Shown in pieces: positions 8,610 to 17,058 of a stretch of 32,471 bases of DNA (its first letter is position 1; each line of letters opens with the position of its first letter). A program made the position numbers and the translations under genes. The notes beneath the pieces were generated by a model, which did no database searches, was not told the origin of the DNA, and saw only the letters and a list, made by a program, of their open reading frames with translations. This stretch comes from Asticcacaulis sp. (lineage in GTDB: Bacteria; Pseudomonadota; Alphaproteobacteria; Caulobacterales; Caulobacteraceae): positions 1 through 32,471 of the forward strand of contig NZ_JAIXSV010000087.1 in NCBI RefSeq assembly GCF_027484505.1. The letters are read 5' to 3'.

Positions 8610-8623
8610 GAAATAAACATTCC
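8610..8623. promoter_or_regulatory. Probable IolR operator 4 (upstream of iolC)
   Basis: GAAATAAACATTCC has the same form as the site near idhA (GAAA-N6-TTCC) and ends 36 bases before the iolC start. A second inverted repeat, TTTGAAAT at 8578-8585 with ATTTCAAA at 8598-8605, lies just upstream and may also be regulatory. Confidence 0.55.
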
Positions 8624-8659
8624 AAAAGAGGCCGCTTCAAGGGCCTCGTGGGAGGTTTT

Positions 8660-10576
8660 ATGGGCGCTCACCCCCTTGGCGGACTGGATGTCATCACGCT
8701 GGGCCGGTCCAGTGTGGACCTGTACGGGCAGCAGATCGGCGGCCGTCTCGAAGACATGGCGTCGTTTGCCAAATATGTCGGCGGCAGCCCGACCAATACG
8801 GCCATCGGTGCGGCGCGGCTGGGGCTGAAGGCCGGGCTGATCACACGCGTCGGGGCCGACCATATGGGCCGTTTCATTCTTGAGGCCCTGCGCCGCGAAG
8901 GCGTGGATACGACCGGCGTTGTGACCGATCCGGCGCGTCTGACCGCCCTTGTTTTGCTGGGGATCGTCGATAAGGACACCTTCCCGCTGATCTTTTATCG
9001 CGAAGACTGCGCCGACATGGCCATCGACATGGCCGATATTGATACCTCATGGCTGACCTCGGCACGCGCGCTGGTCATCGATGGCACCCACCTGTCGCAG
9101 CCGGGCGTCTTTGCCGCCAGTCTGGAGGCCGTGCGGCAGATCAAGGCCGCCGGCGGGCAGATCGCTTTTGACATCGACTACCGCCCGGTTCTGTGGGGGC
9201 TGACGACCCGCGATATGGGCGAGCAGCGCTACGTGGCCGATGCCGAAGTGACGCAACGGCTGGCCACCGTTACCCCTCTGTGTGACCTGATTATCGGCAC
9301 CGAGGAAGAGGTACGCATTCTGGGCGGCCATGAGGATGTGATTACCGCCCTCAAGGCCATCCGCGCCCAGACAAACGCCATACTGGTGTGCAAGCTCGGG
9401 CCGGATGGCTGCGCCATCTTCCCCGGTGAGGTCCCTGACCGCATCGCTGACGGGCTGGTCGTACCGGGCTTTCCTATCGAGGTGATGAATGTGCTGGGGG
9501 CGGGCGATGCCTTCAGCGCCGGTTTCCTGCGCGGCTGGCTGGGCGGCGAAGACCTCGCCACCTGCGGTCGCTGGGCCAATGCCTGTGGCGCGCTGGTGGT
9601 CACCCGCCATTCGTGCGCCCCGGCCATGCCGACCTTTGACGAATTGCAGGCCTTCATGGCCGCGCCGCACCCGATGACGCACGAAGCCCAAAGCGCGCTG
9701 GATCACCTGCACTGGGCACGCACCCGCCACCGCGATTACGACGCCCTGATGATCCTCGCCATTGATCACCGCTTCCAGTTCGAGGAGATGGCCAGCGATT
9801 TCGGGGCAGACCTCTCGCGCGTGTCGGCCTTCAAACGGCTGGCGCTCCGGGCCGTGGACCGTCTGGCGCAGGGCAATGCCGATTTCGGCGTACTACTCGA
9901 TGGCCGCTACGGGGCCGAGGCGCTTAGCGAGGCCGGTCATACGCCCTACTGGATCGGCCGCCCGGTTGAGGTGCCGAAATCAAGGCCGCTGCAATTTGAA
10001 ACCGGGGCCGATGTCGGGCTCGACCTGCATACCTGGCCCGTCAATCAGGTGGTCAAATGCCTGGTCCTCTACCATCCCGACGACGAGAAAGACCTGCGCG
10101 ACGAGCAGGAACGTCAGTTGATAACCCTCTATGACGCCTGCCGTCGCTCAGGTCACGAACTGCTGCTGGAACTGATCCTGCCCACCGGTATGGCGTCCGA
10201 TGCGATGACCCGCGCGCGGGGGATGCAGCGCCTGTACGACCTTGGCATCAAGCCCGACTGGTGGAAGCTGGAACCCGTCGCGGACGCCGACAACTGGCAA
10301 AATATCGAAGCCGTCATTGCCGACAATGACCCCCTGTGCCGCGGCGTCGTGGTGCTGGGCCTTTCCGCCCCCGAAAACGAGCTTCTGGAGGCCTTTGCGG
10401 TGGCGGCCCGCTTTGAGCGCGTCAAGGGCTTTGCCATCGGCCGCACCATCTTCCACGATGTCGCAGCCCAGTGGCTGCGTGGCGAAATGGATGATGACGC
10501 CGCCACCGCCGCCATGGCAGACAAGCTGTCGCGGCTGGTGGACGGGTGGCGGACCATCCGTCAGCCGCAAAGCTGA
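8660..10576 (+). CDS. iolC: Bifunctional 5-dehydro-2-deoxygluconokinase / phosphogluconate aldolase (IolC-IolJ fusion)
   Basis: A 638-residue two-domain protein. Residues ~8-330 are a PfkB sugar kinase (early GGSPTNTAIGAARLG; C-terminal GAGDAFSAGF with catalytic Asp283) that phosphorylates 5-dehydro-2-deoxy-D-gluconate. Residues ~350-630 form a DUF2090 domain, containing AIDHRFQFEEM and LLDGRYGAEAL, related to class I aldolases and expected to split the product into DHAP and malonate semialdehyde. The fusion is common in proteobacteria, and no separate iolJ occurs in the window. The ATG at 8660 follows GGAGG closely; a GTG 12 bases earlier would remove that ribosome-binding site. First gene of the iolCDEB operon, 14 bases before iolD. 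Confidence 0.9.
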   Translation: MGAHPLGGLDVITLGRSSVDLYGQQIGGRLEDMASFAKYVGGSPTNTAIGAARLGLKAGLITRVGADHMGRFILEALRREGVDTTGVVTDPARLTALVLLGIVDKDTFPLIFYREDCADMAIDMADIDTSWLTSARALVIDGTHLSQPGVFAASLEAVRQIKAAGGQIAFDIDYRPVLWGLTTRDMGEQRYVADAEVTQRLATVTPLCDLIIGTEEEVRILGGHEDVITALKAIRAQTNAILVCKLGPDGCAIFPGEVPDRIADGLVVPGFPIEVMNVLGAGDAFSAGFLRGWLGGEDLATCGRWANACGALVVTRHSCAPAMPTFDELQAFMAAPHPMTHEAQSALDHLHWARTRHRDYDALMILAIDHRFQFEEMASDFGADLSRVSAFKRLALRAVDRLAQGNADFGVLLDGRYGAEALSEAGHTPYWIGRPVEVPKSRPLQFETGADVGLDLHTWPVNQVVKCLVLYHPDDEKDLRDEQERQLITLYDACRRSGHELLLELILPTGMASDAMTRARGMQRLYDLGIKPDWWKLEPVADADNWQNIEAVIADNDPLCRGVVVLGLSAPENELLEAFAVAARFERVKGFAIGRTIFHDVAAQWLRGEMDDDAATAAMADKLSRLVDGWRTIRQPQS

Positions 10577-10590
10577 GCAGGAGAGACGCC

Positions 10591-12417
10591 ATGACCCTTA
10601 TCCGACTGACCATGGCTCAGGCCCTGACGCGCTGGATGGCCGTGCAGATGATCGACTCAGAGGACGGCCCCGTGCCCTTCTTTGCCGGCGTCTGGGCCAT
10701 TTTCGGGCATGGCAATGTGGCCGGTCTGGGCGAAGCCCTCTATGCGGTGCGCGATCGCCTGCCGACCTATCGCGCCCATAACGAACAGGGCATGGCGCAC
10801 GCGGCCATCGCCTACGCCAAACAGATGGCGCGCCGGCGCGCCTTTGCCTGCACCACCTCCATCGGGCCGGGGGCGACCAATATGGTCACCGCCGCCGCCG
10901 TCGCCCACGTCAACCGCCTGCCGGTCCTCTTCCTGCCCGGTGACGTCTATGCCAACCGCCGCCCCGACCCGGTCTTGCAGCAGATCGAAGCGTTCGGTGA
11001 CGCCACCGTCTCGGCCAATGACTGTTTCCGACCCGTTTCACGCTATTTCGACCGCATCACCCGCCCGGAACAGATACTGAAGGCCCTGCCCGCCGCCATG
11101 GCTGTGCTGACCGATCCGACCAACTGCGGTCCGGTGACGCTGGCCCTGTGTCAGGATGTGCAGGCCGAAGCCTTTGACTATCCTGAACGTTTTTTTGAGC
11201 CCCGTCTGTGGCCCTTCCGGCGGGCGCCGGCTGATGCCCATGATCTGGCCGACCTGCAACAGGCGCTGACTGAGGCCAAACGCCCGCTGGTCATCGCCGG
11301 GGGCGGTGTGCGCTACAGTCAGGCCGAAAGCGCCCTGTCGGCCTTCTGCCAAAGCCACCGCATTCCCTTTTGTGAGACGCAAGCCGGTAAGGGCGCCCTG
11401 CCCTACGACCACCCGCTCAATCTGGGGGCCATCGGCGTCACCGGGACGGATGCCGCTAATCAGGCGGCGCGCGAGGCCGACCTGATCATCGCCATCGGCA
11501 CACGTCTTCAGGACTTCACGACCGGTTCCGCTGCCCTCTTCCCGCAAGCGCGCATCGCCTCGATCAATACGGCGGCGTTTGACGCGCACAAGTTCGACGC
11601 CCTGCCCGTCATTGGCGACGCCAAGACCGTCCTGTCGCAGATCGCGAGCGGCTATCAGGCTCCGCAGGACTGGACTGAGCGCCTGAGCGCGGCCCGCACC
11701 GTCTGGGAGGCGCGCGCCGACGCGGTGATGGCGGCTCAGGGCACGCCCACCGAAGCGCAGGTTCTGGGCGCGCTGATGCACTGTACCCCCGAAAACGCCG
11801 TGGTCGTGGCTGCCGCCGGAGGCCTGCCCGGGGATATGCACAAGCTGTGGCGCACGCGCCAGAGCGGTGGCTATCATATGGAATACGGCTATTCCTGTAT
11901 GGGCTATGAGATTGCCGGCGGGTTGGGCGTGGCCATGGCCGAGCCAGAGCGCGAGGTCTATGTGCTGGTCGGCGACGGCAGCTATATGATGATGAATTCG
12001 GAACTGGCCACCGCCGTCATGATGGGCGTGCGCCTGACCGTCATCCTGATCGACAATCGCGGCTTTGGCTGTATCCATCGCCTGCAAAAGGCGACGGGCG
12101 GAGCGCCGTTCAACAACCGCCTCGCCGACAGTCACCACGCAACCCTGCCCGATATCGACTTCGTGGCGCACGCCCGCGCCATGGGGGCCCATGCCGTGCA
12201 CGCGGCCTCCATCGACGCACTGGAAAGCGCCATCGAAGCCGCCAGAACCCGCGGCGGTGTCAATCTGATCCTCATCGAAACCGAGGCCACGCAAGGGCTG
12301 AGCGAAGGCGGAACATGGTGGGACGTGGCCGTCCCCGAAGTCTCCGACTCTGCCGCTGTCCGTGCCGCCCGCAGCGCCTATGAACAAAAACTCAAAACAC
12401 TCAGGGCCCCCTCATGA
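10591..12417 (+). CDS. iolD: 3D-(3,5/4)-trihydroxycyclohexane-1,2-dione acylhydrolase
   Basis: A 608-residue thiamine-diphosphate enzyme that opens the ring of 3D-trihydroxycyclohexane-1,2-dione to 5-deoxy-glucuronate. The N-terminal pyrimidine-binding domain has the ThDP-activating Glu65 in YRAHNEQGMAHAA. The C-terminal domain has the GDG motif (461-463) in VLVGDGSYMMMNSEL, continuing to the Mg/ThDP end in LIDNRGFG. The start at 10591 is selected by GCAGGAGAG just upstream. It overlaps iolE by the 4-base ATGA, implying translational coupling. Confidence 0.93.
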   Translation: MTLIRLTMAQALTRWMAVQMIDSEDGPVPFFAGVWAIFGHGNVAGLGEALYAVRDRLPTYRAHNEQGMAHAAIAYAKQMARRRAFACTTSIGPGATNMVTAAAVAHVNRLPVLFLPGDVYANRRPDPVLQQIEAFGDATVSANDCFRPVSRYFDRITRPEQILKALPAAMAVLTDPTNCGPVTLALCQDVQAEAFDYPERFFEPRLWPFRRAPADAHDLADLQQALTEAKRPLVIAGGGVRYSQAESALSAFCQSHRIPFCETQAGKGALPYDHPLNLGAIGVTGTDAANQAAREADLIIAIGTRLQDFTTGSAALFPQARIASINTAAFDAHKFDALPVIGDAKTVLSQIASGYQAPQDWTERLSAARTVWEARADAVMAAQGTPTEAQVLGALMHCTPENAVVVAAAGGLPGDMHKLWRTRQSGGYHMEYGYSCMGYEIAGGLGVAMAEPEREVYVLVGDGSYMMMNSELATAVMMGVRLTVILIDNRGFGCIHRLQKATGGAPFNNRLADSHHATLPDIDFVAHARAMGAHAVHAASIDALESAIEAARTRGGVNLILIETEATQGLSEGGTWWDVAVPEVSDSAAVRAARSAYEQKLKTLRAPS

Positions 12418-13316
12418 CCATTACCTTCGGCGTCAGCCCCATTGCCTGGATCAATGACGACATGCCCGAACTGGGCGGCGATACGCCGCTCGACAGCGTT
12501 CTGAAAGACATTGCCGAGGTCGGTTTCGCCGGGTCGGAGCTGGGCGGAAAATTCCCCAAAGACCCTGCGGTGCTGAAGGCCTTGCTGGGTGGCTACGGGC
12601 TGGAACTGGTCGGCGGCTGGTATAGCTGCGAGCTTCTGACGCGCGACGCCGAGGCCGAAATCGCGGCCCTGCAAGGGCATCTGGCGCTTCTGAAAGCCAT
12701 GGGCAGCCGCGTCTTCGTCATCGCCGAAACGAGCAATGCCATCCACGGTCAGAAGGACATCCCGCTGAAAGACCGCCCGCATCTTGATGCCGAGGGCTGG
12801 GCCCGTTTTGGGGCGCGACTGAGCGCGGTCGCAGACTATGTCAACGGACACGGCCTCAAGCTCGCCTACCACTACCATCTGGGCACGGTTGTGCAGGACG
12901 AAGCGGACCTGACGGCGTTTCTGATCCATACGACGCCCAATGTGGGGGTCACGCTCGATACGGGCCACGCGGTTCTGGGCGGTATCGACCCCTATGGCCT
13001 GATCGACAGCCATCCGGAGCGTATCGTCCACGTCCACTGCAAAGATGTGCGTCAGGCCGTGTTTGAGCGCACCGCAGGGGCTGAGGACAGCTTCCTCAAC
13101 GGTGTGCTGGCCGGTATGTTCACCGTGCCGGGCGACGGCTCGATTGACTTTGACCGCATCATGCGGGGCCTGAAACGCATAGACTATGCGGGCTGGATCA
13201 TCATTGAGGCCGAGCAGGACCCGGCCAAGGCCGATCCACGCGCCTATGCCGATATGGGGCTGAAAACCCTGCGCACCGCCGCTCAGGCCGCCGGACTGTC
13301 AGAGGGCGCCCGATGA
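12414..13316 (+). CDS. iolE: scyllo-Inosose (2-keto-myo-inositol) dehydratase
   Basis: A 300-residue xylose-isomerase-like TIM-barrel protein that dehydrates scyllo-inosose to the trihydroxycyclohexane dione. Visible family features are the start FGVSPIAWINDDMPELGG, the metal-ligand-bearing strands LAYHYHLGT, VGVTLDTGHAVLGG and IVHVHCKDV, and the last strand WIIIEAEQDP. The start ATG overlaps the iolD stop and its own stop overlaps the iolB start, both as ATGA. Confidence 0.93.
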   Translation: MTITFGVSPIAWINDDMPELGGDTPLDSVLKDIAEVGFAGSELGGKFPKDPAVLKALLGGYGLELVGGWYSCELLTRDAEAEIAALQGHLALLKAMGSRVFVIAETSNAIHGQKDIPLKDRPHLDAEGWARFGARLSAVADYVNGHGLKLAYHYHLGTVVQDEADLTAFLIHTTPNVGVTLDTGHAVLGGIDPYGLIDSHPERIVHVHCKDVRQAVFERTAGAEDSFLNGVLAGMFTVPGDGSIDFDRIMRGLKRIDYAGWIIIEAEQDPAKADPRAYADMGLKTLRTAAQAAGLSEGAR

Positions 13317-14116
13317 GCCATCTGCGCGTTCGCCCGGCCCCGCCCGATGCCGAAGGCCGCGTCACCGTCATCACGCCGCAGTCGGCAGGCTGGACCTATG
13401 TCGGTTTCACGCTGGTGCGGCTTGTGGCCGGTCAGACCTATCGCGGACAGGAAGAAACGCGCGAAACCTGCCTCGTGATCGTCAGCGGCACGGCCAACAT
13501 CGCGGTCGGAACGGAGGATTTCGCCGCCGTGGGTGGTCGCCGCTCGCCGTTCGAGGATGCGCCGCCGGGCGCCGTCTTTGTACCGCCAGCGACCGCCTAT
13601 GCCGTTACCGCCGTGGACGCGTTCGAACTGGCCGTCTGTACCGCGCCGGGTCAGGTTGGTGACACGGTGCGCCAGATCGCGGCCTCAGACATGTCGCGGG
13701 AAGTGCGCGGTCAGGGCACCAATACCCGCTATATCCGCAACATCCTGCCGCAGGACCGCCCGGCCCACAGCCTGCTGGTGGTCGAGGTGGTCACCCCCGC
13801 CGGTCACTGGTCGAGCTACCCGCCGCATAAGCACGACAGCGCTGAGCCAGAGCTGGAGACGCAACTCGAAGAAACCTACTATCACCGTATCAACCCGCCG
13901 CAGGGCTTCGGCTTTCAGCGCGTCTATACCGACGACCGCAGCCTCGATGAGGCGGTGCTGGTCGAAGACGGCGACGTGGTGCTGGTCCCGCGCGGCTATC
14001 ACCCGGTGGGCGCGCCGCATGGCTACAGCCTCTACTATCTGAACGTCATGGCCGGGCCGGAACGCCGCTGGATCTTCCGCAACGATCCGCAGCACGAGTG
14101 GATGCTCAAGGGCTGA
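13313..14116 (+). CDS. iolB: 5-Deoxy-glucuronate isomerase
   Basis: A 267-residue bicupin that isomerises 5-deoxy-D-glucuronate to 5-dehydro-2-deoxy-D-gluconate, the IolC substrate. The metal-site region is SSYPPHKHD followed by ELETQLEETYYHRINPPQGFGFQ; VLVPRGYHPVGAPHGY and RRWIFRNDPQHEW are strongly IolB-like. It is the last gene of the operon, coupled to iolE by a 4-base overlap. A strong hairpin with a T-rich tail ~130 bases downstream probably ends the transcript. Confidence 0.93.
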   Translation: MSHLRVRPAPPDAEGRVTVITPQSAGWTYVGFTLVRLVAGQTYRGQEETRETCLVIVSGTANIAVGTEDFAAVGGRRSPFEDAPPGAVFVPPATAYAVTAVDAFELAVCTAPGQVGDTVRQIAASDMSREVRGQGTNTRYIRNILPQDRPAHSLLVVEVVTPAGHWSSYPPHKHDSAEPELETQLEETYYHRINPPQGFGFQRVYTDDRSLDEAVLVEDGDVVLVPRGYHPVGAPHGYSLYYLNVMAGPERRWIFRNDPQHEWMLKG

Positions 14117-14131
14117 GGGTGGGTTTAAGAC

Positions 14132-14271
14132 GCAGGGGTCACGACCCCTGCACCCCGAAACGCGGTGCGAAAGACCTGAAGGGCGAAGCTCCCTGCCCTA
14201 TTGACCTCTGCACTTGGTTTGCCGTTCGCGCTCCCGGTTATGGGGTGAAGGGGCCTGCGGCCCCTTCGATC
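14132..14271 (+). repeat. Hairpin repeat family R1, copy 1
   Basis: It begins with hairpin GCAGGGGTC/GACCCCTGC (14132-14151), passes through ACCCCGAAACGCGGTGCGAA and CCCGGTTATGGGGTG, and ends with hairpin GAAGGGGCC/GGCCCCTTC (14247-14267). A closely similar direct copy lies at 15487-15626 and an inverted copy at 17349-17497. Copies 1 and 2 bracket the Fic gene. Confidence 0.88.
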
Positions 14272-14276
14272 TTTTC
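14247..14276. terminator. Terminator between iolB and fic
   Basis: A 9-bp GC-rich stem, GAAGGGGCC/GGCCCCTTC with loop TGC, followed by GATCTTTTC. It sits between two convergent genes and is the only good terminator-like structure for the iolCDEB operon. It is also the right end of repeat R1 copy 1. Confidence 0.6.
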
Positions 14277-14282
14277 ATCTGA

Positions 14283-15377
14283 TCAACGGCTTTCAGACAC
14301 TTCAAGGAACAGCCGCACCAACTCGCTATTGATATAATAGTTGCTTTTGCCAGAGCGATGCTTTTCGACAAAACCCTGCTCCGCCAGCGTATCGAGATAA
14401 CGCGCCGCCGTCTGACGGGTCACCCCCAAATCATTCTGGACGTATTCAATGCGGGTGTAAGGGTGGCGGAACAGATTGTTCAGCAGGTCCTGGCTGTAGA
14501 GTTTGGGTAAGTCCTCTCGCATCCGATGCTTTACACGGGCCATCTGTTCCCGGACGCCCTCAACCAGTCGTACCGTGGTGGCCGCGGTTTCCGCCACGGC
14601 CTCCAGCATGAAAACAACCCAGTCTTCCCACGCGCCCTCATCACGCACGGCTTGCAGCAGGCGATAATAGTCCGCCTTGTGACGGGTTATATGGCGCGAC
14701 AGATACAGGATCGGAATATCCAGCAAACCTGTCCGTGTCAGGTACAACACATTGAGGATTCGACCGATCCGCCCATTCCCGTCCGGAAAAGGATGTATAC
14801 TTTCAAACTGATGATGGATCAGCGCCATCTTGATCAGTGGATCGAGCGCCGACAACTCATCATCATTAATGAAGCGTTCCAGCCCGGCCATGTGGCCCAG
14901 AATGGCTTGTCCGTCCTGCGGCGGGACGAAGACGGTTTCGCCCGTCATCTCGTTTTTTAGCGCAGTGCCCGGCACAACCCGAAAGCCGTCATTGCGCCCC
15001 TTGAGCCGCCTGAACATCTCGATCAGGGCCGCATTGGGTATCAATCCGTCTGTTTGACGGAGCCGGTCGTATCCCAGCCGCAAGGCATCCCGATAAAGCG
15101 CCACCTCCTTGGCGGCCGGGGATTGCGGGTCATCCGGGAACAGGTCTGCCTGAAACAGCTCATCCTGCGTTGTAACGATATTCTCAATTTCCGAAGACGC
15201 CTTGGCCTCCTGCAAGGCCAGGGTGTCGATCAATATGCCCTGATTGGGTATAGTGCGGGCCTGACCTTTGAGATCAGCAAGCGCACGACTGGCCCGTGTC
15301 AGTGCTTTGTAAACACGCACGGTTTCCAACTCGACGGGAGGCGGTAGATCGGGAATGGCATAGGTTGGGATCAACAT
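14283..15377 (-). CDS. Fic-domain AMP-transferase, class II with wHTH tail
   Basis: A 364-residue protein with a Fic_N region, a Fic domain and a C-terminal winged helix. The catalytic motif HPFPDGNGR (195-203), continuing IGR, is intact, so it should transfer AMP (or another NMP) to hydroxyl side chains of target proteins. An inhibitory-helix motif of the form SxxxEN (SSEIEN, 61-66) precedes the Fic core, defining class II: activity is blocked in cis by the Glu. The wHTH (about 310-355: RIEYVQNDLGVTRQTAARYL) suggests DNA binding, perhaps at the AACATG repeats upstream. No clear Shine-Dalgarno precedes the ATG. The gene lies between direct repeats R1. Its target is unknown. Confidence 0.9.
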   Translation of the reverse strand: MLIPTYAIPDLPPPVELETVRVYKALTRASRALADLKGQARTIPNQGILIDTLALQEAKASSEIENIVTTQDELFQADLFPDDPQSPAAKEVALYRDALRLGYDRLRQTDGLIPNAALIEMFRRLKGRNDGFRVVPGTALKNEMTGETVFVPPQDGQAILGHMAGLERFINDDELSALDPLIKMALIHHQFESIHPFPDGNGRIGRILNVLYLTRTGLLDIPILYLSRHITRHKADYYRLLQAVRDEGAWEDWVVFMLEAVAETAATTVRLVEGVREQMARVKHRMREDLPKLYSQDLLNNLFRHPYTRIEYVQNDLGVTRQTAARYLDTLAEQGFVEKHRSGKSNYYINSELVRLFLEVSESR

Positions 15378-15477
15378 GGCGACTGTTTTAACATGAAACC
15401 CGGAACATGTTATGAAAATGTGATTTTTTTAACATGACGGGTTTGATATGTTCGGAAATTCACTTTGTTCGAACATG
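15373..15477. promoter_or_regulatory. AACATG repeat cluster in the fic promoter region
   Basis: AACATG occurs at 15373-15378 (over the start codon), 15390-15395, 15404-15409 (within palindrome AACATGTT), 15431-15436 and 15472-15477, with a related TATGTT at 15447-15452. The clustering in ~105 bp is unlikely to be chance and resembles multiple operator half-sites. Binding by the Fic protein's own winged helix is a guess. Confidence 0.45.
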
Positions 15478-15486
15478 AACAAGAAT

Positions 15487-15626
15487 GCAGGGGTCGTGAC
15501 CCCTGCACCCCGAAACGCGGTGCGAACCTGTCTTCGGGCGAAGCCCCCTGCCTATTCGCCTCTGCGCGTCGCTTGCCGTGTGTGCTCCCGGTTATGGGGT
15601 GAAGGGGCCTGTGGCCCCTTCGGTCT
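15487..15626 (+). repeat. Hairpin repeat family R1, copy 2
   Basis: A direct repeat of 14132-14271: it starts with GCAGGGGTC/GACCCCTGC (15487-15506), contains CCCGGTTATGGGGTG and ends with GAAGGGGCC/GGCCCCTTC (15602-15622) plus a T-rich tail. The outer hairpins and borders are nearly identical; the middle differs more. Confidence 0.88.
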
Positions 15627-15632
15627 TTCTTC

Positions 15633-15825
15633 TTGCAACACGGCAAAAATCACAAATCCGCGTCAAGGGCATTCAGAGGCCCGTACGGCGAATTTTTGCG
15701 TTTTGGCCATATGACATCGGAAAAACATTCGAAGGCCGCTCACGCGCCTTCTGAGCGCCTCACTGATGCGAACACCTAAATAAACACCCGCTATGCCGTT
15801 AAGACTCTGATTTTGAATCAGAAAT
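15633..15825. other. Non-coding spacer downstream of the GH43 gene
   Basis: No supportable gene. A small 7-bp stem, TCTGATT/AATCAGA at 15806-15822, sits just after the GH43 stop on the minus strand and could be a weak terminator. Nothing else recognised. Confidence 0.4.
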
Positions 15826-16863
15826 TCACCGTTTCAGCGGTCCCACGGTCACGGGTTCACCAAAATCGGGGGTGCCATCCTTACGCCACTTCACATATTG
15901 CAATCGGGAGTGGCGATTGGGGTCAAAAAGCGAGTTGCCCTTGATCTCCTTGTAGTCGCGGGCGTGATAGACGATCACATCGCGGCCGCGCTCATCGACG
16001 GTGAAGCCATTGTGCCCCGGCCCCCAGATGTTGTTCTTCTCAGAGCTGACGAAGACCGGCACGGGCGACTTGCTCCACGAGGCCGGGTCCATCAGATCGG
16101 CATCGGCCTTGGCCGTCAGAAGGCCCAGACAATAGTTGTGGTCGGTCGCCGAAGCCGAATAGGTCACAAAGACGCGGCCGTTGCGGATCAGCACCCCGGG
16201 GCCTTCGGCGACCTTGTACTTCACCGTCTCCCAGTCATAGGTCGGGATGGTCAGGCGCACGGGCGTCTTCGCAAAGGTCGTCGCTGTGGCCAGAGGCGCG
16301 AGGTAGAGGTTGGAATTGGTGTCGATGCCGGGCTCCTTCTGCGCCCATATCATGTAGGTCACGCCCCGATGCTCAAACAGGCTGGCGTCGAGATTAAAGG
16401 TGTCCCAAGGCATCTGCACTGGCACCGGCGCATTCCACTTCGCGGTCAGCGGATTGGATTCCGCCGTCGATATGACGTAGGTGCGCACGCGGAACGGCTC
16501 GCCCTTGTCCCCTGCCCCGAAATAAAGCCGCCACTGGCCGTCGAAATGATGCAACTCCGGCGCCCAGATATAGCCACCCATCTTGCCCTCGGTCGGACGC
16601 CGCCATACCACCACCTCTTCGGCCGCCGACAGTCCCCCCAGCGTCCTCGCCCGGCGGATGACCAGACGATCATATTCCGGCACAGTCGCCATGAAATAAT
16701 AATAGCCGTCGCTGTGTTTGAGGATTTGCGGATCGGCGCGCTGCTTGATGATCGGGTTGATGATTGGCGCGCTTTTGGCCTGTGCAATGACAGGCGCGCT
16801 CAGGCTCGCAGCGGCCGCGGTCCCGATAAACAGACGGCGCGATAAAGAGGTCGGTTTTGGCAT
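15826..16863 (-). CDS. Exported GH43-family glycoside hydrolase
   Basis: A 345-residue protein with a Tat-like signal (SRRLFIG at 8-14, hydrophobic stretch, APVIAQA). The five-bladed propeller family GH43 is indicated by RADPQILKHSDGYYYF (general base Asp44), NLDASLFEHRG (Asp159, the pKa modulator) and AEGPGVLIRNGR (acid Glu220), with GPGHNGF near the end. GH43 enzymes act on arabinose- or xylose-containing polysaccharides; sequence reading does not fix the substrate, though alpha-L-arabinofuranosidase is a common annotation for this type. The ATG at 16863 is kept because the Tat motif follows at the right distance. It is transcribed away from the replication origin. Confidence 0.82.
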   Translation of the reverse strand: MPKPTSLSRRLFIGTAAAASLSAPVIAQAKSAPIINPIIKQRADPQILKHSDGYYYFMATVPEYDRLVIRRARTLGGLSAAEEVVVWRRPTEGKMGGYIWAPELHHFDGQWRLYFGAGDKGEPFRVRTYVISTAESNPLTAKWNAPVPVQMPWDTFNLDASLFEHRGVTYMIWAQKEPGIDTNSNLYLAPLATATTFAKTPVRLTIPTYDWETVKYKVAEGPGVLIRNGRVFVTYSASATDHNYCLGLLTAKADADLMDPASWSKSPVPVFVSSEKNNIWGPGHNGFTVDERGRDVIVYHARDYKEIKGNSLFDPNRHSRLQYVKWRKDGTPDFGEPVTVGPLKR

Positions 16864-16896
16864 TTCGGCATCCCATTGTGATTATGTCTTACAATT

Positions 16897-16925
16897 ACCC
16901 TATCGCCCTACCCGGCCCTTGTCAA
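16897..16925 (-). promoter_or_regulatory. Possible promoter of the GH43 gene
   Basis: On the minus strand a perfect TTGACA (16925-16920) is followed after 17 bases by TAGGGT (16902-16897), a partial match to the -10 consensus, 33 bases before the start codon. Confidence 0.4.
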
Positions 16926-17058
16926 AACGCCCCTTCGACCCTTTTCCATATCTAAACCTCTGAAGGCGTTAGAGACGTTCAAGAGTCTTAAGTTACAGAG
17001 TTAAACGCCCGCCGAAACCTCAAATCCGCAATAGATTCATCTGGCTAGGCGTCCACAG

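Noticed and set aside
11038-12387. 449-codon open frame on the minus strand
   Set aside because: It lies entirely opposite iolD, has no recognisable protein features and follows from high GC in the third codon position of the real gene.
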